Below, in pieces: positions 34,101 to 45,328 of a stretch of 64,000 bases of DNA. This stretch comes from Globodera rostochiensis. Lineage: Eukaryota > Nematoda > Chromadorea > Rhabditida > Heteroderidae. Position 1 is the first letter of the stretch, and each line of letters begins with the position of its first letter. The stretch lies in NCBI GenBank assembly GCA_018350325.1, contig JAEVLN010000001.1:5733254-5797253 (forward strand), written 5' to 3'. The notes beneath the pieces are model-generated. The model saw nothing but the letters and a program-made list of their open reading frames with translations. It did no database searches and was not told the DNA's origin. Position numbers and translations under genes: made by a program.

Positions 34101-37100
34101 TGTTGGGCAGCGCGCGGGTTGACGCGGACCATTCAGCACACGTTTGGGCTCTTAGAATTGCACGCGCATGCTGTTGAGGACTTCTGTTTCCACATATCCA
34201 GCCGCAGATAAAACGCGCACGTGTTGGGCACGCGCGGGTTGACGCGGACCATTCAGCACGCACGTTTGGGCTCTTAGAATTGCACGATAAGCGCATGCTG
34301 TTGAGGACTTCTGTTTCCACATATCCAGCCGCAGATAAAACGCGCACGTGTTGGGCACGCGCGGGTTGACGCGGACCATTCAGCACGCACGTTTGGGTTC
34401 TTAGAATTGCACGATAAGCGCATGCTGTTGAGGACTTCTTTTTCCACATATCCAGCCGCAGATAAAACGCGCACGTGTTGGGCGCGCGCGGGTTGACGCG
34501 GGCCATTCACCACGCACGTTTGGGTTCTTAGAATTGCACGATAAGCGCATGCTGTTGGGGGCGTCTGTTTCCACATAACCAGCCGCAGATAAAACGCGCA
34601 CGTGTTGGGCGCGCGCGGGTTGACGCGGGCCATTCAGCACGCACGTTTGGGTTCTTAGAATTGCACGATAAGCGCATGCTGTTGAGGACTTCTTTTTCCA
34701 CATATCCAGCCGCAGATAAAACGCGCACGTATAGGGGCACGCGCGGGTTGACGCGGGCCATTCAGCACGCATGTTTGGGTTCTTAGAATTGCACGATAAG
34801 CGCATGCTGTTGGGGGCGTCTGTTTCCACATATCCAGCCGCAGATAAAACGCGCACGTGTTGGGCGCGCGCGGGTTGACGCGGACCATTCAACACGCACG
34901 TTTGGGCTCTTAGAATTGCACGATAAGCGCATGCTGTTGAGGACTTCTGTTTCCACATATCCAGCCGCAGATAAAACGCGCACGTGTTGGGCGCGCGCGG
35001 GTTGACGCGGACCATTCAGCACACACGTTTGGGCTCTTAGAATTGCACGATAAGCGCATGCTGTTGAGGACTTCTGTTTCCACATATCCAGCCGCAGATA
35101 AAACGCGCACGTGTTGGGCGCGCGCGGGTTGACGCGGACCATTCAACACGCACGTTTGGGCTCTTAGAATTGCACGATAAGCGCATGCTGTTGAGGACTT
35201 CTGTTTCCACATATCCAGCCGCAGATAAAACGCGCACGTGTTGGGCGCGCGCGGGTTGACGCGGACCATTCAGCACGCATGTTTGGGTTCTTAGAATTGC
35301 ACGATAAGCGCATGCTGTTGAGGACTTCTGTTTCCACATATCCAGCCGCAGATAAAACGCGCACGTGTTGGGTGCGCGCGGGTTGACGCGGACCATTCAG
35401 CACGCACGTTTGGGTTCTTAGAATTGCACGATAAGCGCATGCTGTTGAGGACTTCTGTTTCCACATATCCAGCCGCAGATAAAACGCGCACGTGTTGGGC
35501 GCGCCGCGCGCGGGTTCGCGGACCATTCAGCACGCACGTTTGGGCTCTTAGAATTGCACGATAAGCGCATGCTGGAGGGACGTCTGTTTCCACATATCCA
35601 GCCGCAGATAAAACGCGCACGTGTTGGGCGCGCGGGTTGACGCGGACCATTCAGCACGCACGTTTGGGCTCTTAGAATTGCACGATAAGCATGCTGTTGG
35701 GGCGTCTGTTTCCACATACCGCAGATAAAACGCGCACGTGTTGGGCGCGCGCGGGTTGACGCGGACCATTCAGCACACACGTTTGGGCTCTTAGAATTGC
35801 ACGATAAGCGCATGCTGTTGAGGACTTCTGTTTCCACATATCCAGCCGCAGATAAAACGCGCACGTGTTGGGCGCGCGCGGGTTGACGCGGACCATTCAA
35901 CACACACGGTACGTTTGGGCTCTTAGAAGCACGATAAGCGCATGCTGTTGGAGGACTTCTGTTTCCAATATCCCAGCCGCAGATAACGCGCACGTGTTGG
36001 GCGCGCGCGGGTTGACGCGGACCATTCAGCACGCACGTTTGGGCTTAGAATTGCACGATAAGCGCATGCTGTTGAGGGACTTCTGTTTCCACATATCCAG
36101 CCAGATAAAACGCGCACGTGTTGGGCGCGCGCGGGTTGACGCGGACCATTCAGCACGCACTTGGGCTCTTAGAATTGCACGATAAGCGCATGCTGTTGGG
36201 GCGTCTGTTTCCACATATAGCCGCAGATAAAACGCGCACGTGTTGGGCGCGCGCGGGTTGACGCGGACCATTCAGCAGCACGTTTGGGCTCTTAGAATTG
36301 TAAGCGCATGCTGTTGGGGGCGTCTGTTTCCACATATCCAGCCGCAGATAAAACGCGCACGTGTTGGGCGCGCGCGGGTTGACGCGGACCATTCAGCACG
36401 CACGTTTGGGCTCTTAGAATTGCACGATAAGCACATGCTGTTGGGGGCGTCTGTTTCCAGATACCCAGCCGAAGATAAAACGCGCACGTGTTGGGCGCGC
36501 GCGGGTTGACGCGGACCATTCAGCACACACGTTTGGGCTCTTAGAATTGCACGATAAGCGCATGCTGTTGGGGGCGTCTGTTTCCACATATCCAGCCGCA
36601 GATAAAACGCGCACGTGTTGGGCGCGCGCGGGTTGACGCGGACCATTCAGCACGCACGTTTGGGTTCTTAGAATTGCACGATAAGCGCATGCTGTTGAGG
36701 ACTTCTGTTTCCACATATCCAGCCGCAGATAAAACGCGCACGTGTTGGGCGCGCGCGGGTTGACGCGGACCATTCAGCACACACGTTTGGGCTCTTAGAA
36801 TTGCACGATAAGCGCATGCTGTTGAGGACTTCTGTTTCCACATATCCAGCCGCAGATAAAACGCGCACGTGTTGGGCGCGCGCGGGTTGACGCGGACCAT
36901 TCAACACGCACGTTTGGGCTCTTAGAATTGCACGATAAGCACATGCTGTTGGGGGCGTCTGTTTCCAGATACCCAGCCGAAGATAAAACGCGCACGTGTT
37001 GGGCGCGCGCGGGTTGACGCGGACCATTCAACACGCACGTTTGGGCTCTTAGAATTGCACGATAAGCGCATGCTGTTGGGGGCGTCTGTTTCCAGATACC

Positions 37101-40100
37101 CAGCCGAAGATAAAACGCGCACGTGTTGGGCGCGCGCGGGTTGACGCGGACCATTCAGCACGCACGTTTGGGCTCTTAGAATTGCACGATAAGCGCATGC
37201 TGTTGAGGACTTTTGTTTCCACATATCCAGCCGCAGATAAAACGCGCACGTGTTGGGCGCGCGCGGGTTGACGCGGACCATTCAGCACACACGTTTGGGC
37301 TCTTAGAATTGCACGATAAGCGCATGCTGTTGAGGACTTCTGTTTCCACATATCCAGCCGCAGATAAAACGCGCACGTGTTGGGTGCGCGCGGGTTGACG
37401 CGGGCCATTCAGCACGCACGTTTGGGTTCTTAGAATTGCACGATAAGCGCATGCTGTTGGGGGCGTCTGTTTCCAGATACCCAGCCGAAGATAAAACGCG
37501 CACGTGTTGGGCACGCGCGGGTTGACGCGGACCATTCAGCACGCACGTTTGGGTTCTTAGAATTGCACGATAAGCGCATGCTGTTGGGGGCGTCTGTTTC
37601 CACATAACCAGCCGCAGATAAAACGCGCACGTGTTGGGCGCGCACGGGTTGACGCGGGCCATTCACCACGCACGTTTGGGTTCTTAGAATTGCACGATAA
37701 GCGCAGCGCGCTGTTGAGGGACTTCTGTTTCCACATACCAGCCGCAGATAAAACGCGCACGTGTTGGGCGCGCGGGTTGACGCGGACCATTCAGCACGCA
37801 CGTTTGGGCTCTTAGAATTGCACGAAGCGCATGCTGTTGGGGCGTCTGTTTCCAGATATCCAGCCGCAGATAAAACGCGCACGTTCGCGCGCGGGTTGAC
37901 GCGGACCATTCAGCACACACGTTTGGGCTCTTAGAATTGCACGATAAGCGCATGCTGTTGGGGGCGTCTGTTTCCACATATCCAGCCGCAGATAAAACGC
38001 GCACGTGTTGGGCGCGCGCGGGTTGACGCGGACCATTCAGCACACACGTTTGGGCTCTTAGAATTGCACGATAAGCGCATGCTGTTGAGGACTTCTGTTT
38101 CCACATATCCAGCCGCAGATAAAACGCGCACGTGTTGGGCGCGCGCGGGTTGACGCGGACCATTCAGCACGCACGTTTGGGTTCTTAGAATTGCACGATA
38201 AGCGCATGCTGTTGGGGGCGTCTGTTTCCACATATCCAGCCGCAGATAAAACGCGCACGTGTTGGGCGCGCGCGGGTTGACGCGGGCCATTCAGCACGCA
38301 CGTTTGGGTTCTTAGAATTGCACGATAAGCGCATGCTGTTGGGGGCGTCTGTTTCCACATAACCAGCCGCAGATAAAACGCGCACGTGTTGGGCGCGCGC
38401 GGGTTGACGCGGACCATTCAACACGCACGTTTGGGCTCTTAGAATTGCACGATAAGCGCATGCTGTTGGGGGCGTCTGTTTCCAGATACCCAGCCGAAGA
38501 TAAAACGCGCACGTGTTGGGCGCGCGCGGGTTGACGCGGACCATTCAGCACACACGTTTGGGCTCTTAGAATTGCACGATAAGCGCATGCTGTTGGGGGC
38601 GTCTGTTTCCAGATACCCAGCCGAAGATAAAACGCGCACGTGTTGGGCGCGCGCGGGTTGACGCGGACCATTCAGCACGCACGTTTGGGCTCTTAGAATT
38701 GCACGATAAGATAAGCGCATGCTGGGGGCGTCTGTTTCCACATACCAGCCGCAGACGCGCACGTGTTGGGCGCGCGCGGGTTGACGCGGACCATTCAGCA
38801 CACACGTTTGGGCTCTTAGAATTGCACGATAAGCGCATGCTGTTGGGGGCGTCTGTTTCCAGATACCCAGCCGCAGATAAAACGCGCACGTGTTGGGCGC
38901 GCGCGGGTTGACGCGGACCATTCAGCACACACGTTTGGGCTCTTAGAATTGCACGATAAGCGCATGCTGTTGGGGGCGTCTGTTTCCACATATCCAGCCG
39001 CAGATAAAACGCGCACGTGTTGGGCACGCGCGGGTTGACGCGGACCATTCCATTCAGCACAGCACGTTTGGGCTCTTAGAATCACGATAAGCGCATGCTG
39101 TTCGTCTGTTTCCAGATACCCAGCCGAAGATAAAACGCGCACGTGTTGGGTTGGGCGCGCGCGGGTTGACGCGGACCATTCAGCACGTTTGGGCTCTTAG
39201 AATTGCACGATAAGCACATGCTGTTGGGGGCGTCTGTTTCCAGATACCCAGCCGAAGATAAAACGCGCACGTGTTGGGCGCGCGCGGGTTGACGCGGACC
39301 ATTCAGCACACACGTTTGGGCTCTTAGAATTGCACGATAAGCGCATGCTGTTGAGGACTTCTGTTTCCACATATCCAGCCGCAGATAAAACGCGCACGTG
39401 TTGGGCGCGCGCGGGTTGACGCGGACCATTCAACACGCACGTTTGGGCTCTTAGAATTGCACGATAAGCGCATGCTGTTGAGGACTTCTGTTTCCACATA
39501 TCCAGCCGCAGATAAAACGCGCACGTGTTGGGCGCGCGCGGGTTGACGCGGACCATTCAGCACACACGTTTGGGCTCTTAGAATTGCACGATAAGCACAT
39601 GCTGTTGGGGGCGTCTGTTTCCAGATACCCAGCCGAAGATAAAACGCGCACGTGTTGGGCGCGCGCGGGTTGACGCGGACCATTCAACACGCACGTTTGG
39701 GCTCTTAGAATTGCACGATAAGCACATGCTGTTGGGGGCGTCTGTTTCCACATAACCAGCCGCAGATAAAACGCGCACGTGTTGGGCGCGCGCGGGTTGA
39801 CGCGGACCATTCAACACGCACGTTTGGGCTCTTAGAATTGCACGATAAGCACATGCTGTTGGGGGCGTCTGTTTCCAGATACCCAGCCGAAGATAAAACG
39901 CGCACGTGTTGGGCGCGCGCGGGTTGACGCGGACCATTCAGCACACACGTTTGGGCTCTTAGAATTGCACGATAAGCGCATGCTGTTGGGGCGTCTGTTT
40001 CCACATATCCAGCCGCGCCGCAGATAAAACGCGCACGTTGGGCGCGCGCGGGTTGACGCGGACCATTCAGCACGCACGTTTGGGCTTCTTAGAATTACGA

Positions 40101-40689
40101 TAAGCGCATGCTGTTGGGGACTTCTGTTTCCACATATCCAGCCGCAGATAAAACGCACGTGTTGGGCGCGCGGGTTGACGCGGCCATTCAGCCACGCACG
40201 TTTGGGTTCTTAATTGCACGATAAGCGCATGCTGTTGGGGCGTCTGTTTCCACAGCCGCAGATAAAACGCGCACGTGTTGGGCGCGCGCGGGTTGACGCG
40301 GACCATTCAGCACACACGTTTGGGCTCTTAGAATTGCACGATAAGCGCATGCTGTTGAGGACTTCTGTTTCCAGATACCCAGCCGAAGATAAAACGCGCA
40401 CGTGTTGGGCGCGCGCGGGTTGACGCGGACCATTCAGCACACACGTTTGGGCTCTTAGAATTGCACGATAAGCGCATGCTGTTGGGGGCGTCTGTTTCCA
40501 GATACCCAGCCGAAGATAAAACGCGCACGTGTTGGGCGCGCGCGGGTTGACGCGGACCATTCAACACGCACGTTTGGGCTCTTAGAATTGCACGATAAGC
40601 ACATGCTGTTGGGGGCGTCTGTTTCCACATAACCAGCCGCAGATAAAACGCGCACGTGTTGGGCGCGCGCGGGTTGACGCGGACCATTC

Positions 40690-42054
40690 AACACGCACGT
40701 TTGGGCTCTTAGAATTGCACGATAAGCACATGCTGTTGGGGGCGTCTGTTTCCAGATACCCAGCCGAAGATAAAACGCGCACGTGTTGGGCGCGCGCGGG
40801 TTGACGCGGACCATTCAGCACACACGTTTGGGCTCTTAGAATTGCACGATAAGCGCATGCTGTTGGGGGCGTCTGTTTCCAGATACCCAGCCGAAGATAA
40901 AACGCGCACGTGTTGGGCGCGCGCGGGTTGACGCGGACCATTCAGCACACACGTTTGGGCTCTTAGAATTGCACGATAAGCGCATGCTGTTGAGGACTTC
41001 TGTTTCCACATATCCAGCCGCAGATAAAACGCGCACGTGTTGGGTGCGCGCGGGTTGACGCGGGCCATTCAGCACGCATGTTTGGGTTCTTAGAATTGCA
41101 CGATAAGCGCATGCTGTTGGGGGCGTCTGTTTCCACATATCCAGCCGCAGATAAAACGCGCACGGGTTGACGCGGGCCATTCACCACGCACGTTTGGGTT
41201 CTTAGAATTGCACGATAAGCGCATGCTGTTGGGGGCGTCTGTTTCCACATAACCAGCCGCAGATAAAACGCGCACGTGTTGGGCGCGCGCGGGTTGACGC
41301 GGACCATTCAACACACACGTTTGGGCTCTTAGAATTGCACGATAAGCACATGCTGTTGGGGGCGTCTGTTTCCAGATACCCAGCCGAAGATAAAACGCGC
41401 ACGTGTTGGGCGCGCGCGGGTTGACGCGGACCATTCAGCACACACGTTTGGGCTCTTAGAATTGCACGATAAGCGCATGCTGTTGGGGGCGTCTGTTTCC
41501 AGATACCCAGCCGAAGATAAAACGCGCACGTGTTGGGCGCGCGCGGGTTGACGCGGACCATTCAGCACACACGTTTGGGCTCTTAGAATTGCACGATAAG
41601 CGCATGCTGTTGAGGACTTCTGTTTCCACATATCCAGCCGCAGATAAAACGCGCACGTGTTGGGTGCGCGCGGGTTGACGCGGGCCATTCAGCACGCATG
41701 TTTGGGTTCTTAGAATTGCACGATAAGCGCATGCTGTTGGGGGCGTCTGTTTCCACATATCCAGCCGCAGATAAAACGCGCACGGGTTGACGCGGGCCAT
41801 TCACCACGCACGTTTGGGTTCTTAGAATTGCACGATAAGCGCATGCTGTTGGGGGCGTCTGTTTCCACATAACCAGCCGCAGATAAAACGCGCACGTGTT
41901 GGGCGCGCGCGGGTTGACGCGGACCATTCAGCACACACGTTTGGGCTCTTAGAATTGCACGATAAGCGCATGCTGTTGGGGGCGTCTGTTTCCAGATACC
42001 CAGCCGAAGATAAAACGCGCACGTGTTGGGCGCGCGCGGGTTGACGCGGACCAT
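40690..42054. repeat. Higher-order repeat of five monomers (620 bp), two copies
   Basis: Variant order repeats with a shift of 620 bp between about 40709-41434 and 41329-42054. The unit is five monomers, one of which has lost 15 bp around 'cgcgcacgggttgacg' (41160 and 41780). Confidence 0.75.
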
Positions 42055-42769
42055 TCAGCACACACGTTTGGGCTCTTAGAATTGCACGATAAGCGCATGC
42101 TGTTGAGGACTTCTTTTTTCACATATCCAGCCGCAGATAAAACGCGCACGTGTTGGGCACGCGCGGGTTGACGCGGACCATTCAGCACGCACGTTTGGGC
42201 TCTTAGAATTGCACGATAAGCGCATGCTGTTGAGGACTTCTGTTTCCACATATCCAGCCGCAGATAAAACGCGCACGTGTTGGGCACGCGCGGGTTGACG
42301 CGGACCATTCAGCACGCACGTTTGGGCTCTTAGAATTGCACGATAAGCGCATGCTGTTGAGGACTTCTGTTTCCACATATCCAGCCGCAGATAAAACGCG
42401 CACGTGTTGGGTGCGCGCGGGTTGACGCGGACCATTCAGCACACACGTTTGGGCTCTTAGAATTGCACGATAAGCGCATGCTGTTGAGGACTTCTGTTTC
42501 CACATATCCAGCCGCAGATAAAACGCGCACGTGTTGGGTGCGCGCGGGTTGACGCGGGCCATTCAGCACGCACGTTTGGGCTCTTAGAATTGCACGATAA
42601 GCGCATGCTGTTGAGGACTTCTGTTTCCACATAACCAGCCACAGATAAAACGCGCACTTATTTTAAAAAGCTTCCTGAATAAAATTGTTCATCAATTGTC
42701 GGCAAAAAAATGGCGGGGCCCAAACGTCCGGGGCTCAAACGTCCCCGCAGGGCAGGGCCCAAACGACCC

Positions 42770-45328
42770 ACACTCCCAATTGGGGCAGTTAGCCACATTT
42801 TGAATTTTGAAAGAGAAGGGCACATCCCTGGGAACAATTTGTAGGTGTTCGCTGACCTTACTGACAAAATGGTCACCAAATTACGAGCACTGGGCGAGAA
42901 ACCAACGCCGGAAAATGTGAGCAAATTGGAGCAGCATCTTGAACGTTCCTTTCGCCTATATCGGGCACCCAAGATTCGCCCAATTGTTCTCGAAACGCTG
43001 GCTCAATTGCCAAATATTGTAGATCGGTAAAATAATTTTTTTTTTTAAAGCATTTGATTCGATTCCAATTTTAGGTATTTGAAGTTGATCATCTTCGACA
43101 AAGTTTGTTTAAAATCTCTCCACAAATTCGACCTTTTTTTTTTAAAGATTTGGCTCATTGTTTTTAACGAACATTTCTTTTTTTGGGCTCCGAAAATTCA
43201 TTTCATAAGTCACTCTTTTTCAGGAATTTTACGACCAATGCAGCCTTCCGGTCAAGCAACAAATTTGGATAAAAAATAAGTGTCTTTTTCTGGAGGCCAT
43301 TGAGCCCGTTCTTGACGCTTACATTTTGGACAAGGAACGATTATTGCTGTCGGCGACAATTGGCGTTGGCAGCGACAAACAGACAAATTTTTTCACTTGC
43401 GACAGCTGGAAGGGCCGAAGGCAGAAAAAGCACATTCAAGGCATTTAAACAGCTTTTTGAGTTAACTAAACACACGGTAATGAAAATTTGAAAAAAAAAG
43501 TGTTCGGCATAATTTTGCAGTCTTTGGACCAATTTTAAACAAAATTTTCTCCGCGACGCATATCGACGGCACCGCCGACCCCACAAGCTTAAATGTTGTC
43601 ATTTTTTATCTTCAATTTTTTTAAAGAATTGGTTTCGATGGTTGGACAACGCGAGATACTTTACTGCAAGCTTATCGTATGTTCATTCGTTATAAGCTCC
43701 CCCCAAAGTTATTTGAAATATGGCGATGTGTTTGGTTTAACGGCGTCGTTGGGAAATTTTAAAATGGAACTGTTTTAAAAGAATATCTAAAATTTTAGCG
43801 ACTAATTTTACCGTAATATTTTTAATTTTGGTCAAACTTTAAAAGATCTTAATGTAAGCATGGGCAAGTACGGGGACTGTTGGGCTCACGTCGCCACTTG
43901 CGATATAACCAAAAAATGCACTCTTTAAAAATTGACTGACTTTAACCTTTCCCTACAGAGCATTATTCGAGACCGCTTTCTCGCCACGGACAACCCCAAC
44001 TACTGCTCCCTGCATTTTGAGCTTCTCATGGCTGCCCACGACGTGAACGTGGAATTTCTCGCCCGAGTTGGTGAGTGGCAACAAACGTTTTTTGTTTGTT
44101 TTTTTGTTTTGGTTATTTAACATTTATATTTTGCATGCTTTTGAAAGATCCGTGCCATGACTTTGCCTGGTGTTTGGATGCGTGTGCAAAACATCACCGG
44201 GCAAAGCTTATCGGTAAGTTTTGATCACAAAGCTGCTGTTTTTACCCTTCTTTTTTTTCACCGTAGATAGTCAACAAATGTCAAAACTCAGGACATTGCT
44301 GGACACGAGCAAAAAAGGACAGAGTAATGTAGGATTTTTTGCCATGATTCTTGTGAACATGTTTCATAAACATAAAATGAGATAGGAATTCGGTACAAAT
44401 CCGTCGAACTTTTCTTGACTACGATTTCAAAAAAATTTTGGATTGTAAAAGTATGGTATGAACAAACGTCCATATTAAACTCCAACAAACACCCCCAAAA
44501 GGTCGTTGCGCAATTGTCTCTGATTGCTGGGGACCCGAACATTTTGCATATGATCGCTTCGGCGGCCGTGAAGACCATTCGGGACAACGCTTTCAGTGCC
44601 AATCCGACGAAGCCCAGGGACCTCACTTCCGTGCATTTGATGGTGAAAATGCTGCTGATGGGTTTGCATGCAAAGGTCTGCTAAATGGTTGGCAAAATTT
44701 ATTAATTGTGCTAAACGGCACTTCCCTTTGAAGGACTTACTCACGGAACAGAAGCAACTGCATCAAATGATGGACCCCGAAATATTCACCGTTTTTCTTG
44801 CCGCATTTACCACAATGATAGTTCAGGACGCGATCAGAGTCGAACTGAACAATGCCCCGGGTTGGTCGAAAATCGATGGGTAGCAGCAATATAGTAGTAA
44901 CGCTGGGGGTATTCTGTTCGTACGGGGGGGTGGCTTCTTTTGGCCATACGCCATAGTTCGATCCTTTTCGGTACGTGCCGCACACCAAGTCAGCCACTAA
45001 ACACCATTTAAGAGGAGGTGACGGATTGGTTTTGGCTCGACCGAGAGCGTTGCCCTCGCCTCCCGTCCGTGGACCCGTTTTTACGTGCCAACCCGGTCTG
45101 TGCTCTGCTCTGGGTCCACTACTTGGCCTTCGGGGACCCGTTGCCGTCGAGTCCATCCAAAAGGCGTCCATTCGAAGCGGCGGCCTCTCTGTGCTACTTG
45201 GACGCTTTGCTCGATTTGGCCCGACAGGTGAAACGGACCAACATCAAGCAGTTCACGAAACTTGCAAGAAACGCTTTCTTTTTCTCATCAGATGGCCGTT
45301 GCTGATCCGCACTGGGCGCATCTTCTCA
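42770..45328 (+). pseudogene. Truncated, damaged second copy of NELF-B
   Basis: Inverted copy of 16157-18650 including introns. Homology starts at about 42770 in the intron before the exon reading VFADLTDKMVTKLRALGEK (42845) and stops abruptly after ADPHWAHLL at about 45328. The first three exons of the full copy (start codon, LEKCGITTSNNL, ECIREFQ, LLDLHG) and the acidic C-terminal exon are absent. Further damage: the exon beginning LDQF near 43525 has an in-frame stop and has lost about 20 bases relative to 17890-17930; a 3-base and a 1-base deletion lie near 43450; and the donor GTAAGA at the DTSKKGQSN exon has become GTAGGA (44329). Other exons (NYCSLHFELLMAAHDVNVEF, DPCHDFAWCLDACAKHH) are unchanged at the protein level. 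Transcription is possible but a normal NELF-B product is not. Confidence 0.8.

Larger units (their letters stand above)
28575..42656. repeat. 127-bp satellite array, right block (about 107 monomers)
   Basis: This continues the left block in the same orientation and the same monomer phase after the LTR element. Monomers from 28.6 to 30.6 kb are like the left block (GGGCACGCGC). From 34.4 to 42.1 kb a second class dominates, marked by GGGCGCGCGC and often by GGGGGCGTCTGTTTCCAGA plus CCCAGCCGAAGATAAA. From 42.1 kb to the edge the first class returns. Monomers with small indels cluster at 31.2-34.2, 35.5-36.3, 37.7-37.9, 38.7, 39.05-39.2 and 40.0-40.3 kb. The array stops at about 42656 with 'cgcgcactta'. 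Confidence 0.96.

Noticed and set aside
19740..42656. Dozens of 79-245 codon open frames on the minus strand encoding Arg/Ala-rich repeats
   Set aside because: They are produced by the 127-bp satellite read in rotating frames (127 is not a multiple of three), recur exactly once per monomer set, and resemble no protein family.
42660..42770. A second transposon at the satellite-NELF-B junction (repeated 'caaacg' and 'cccgc' motifs)
   Set aside because: No terminal repeats or target duplication could be found; it is left as junction sequence.
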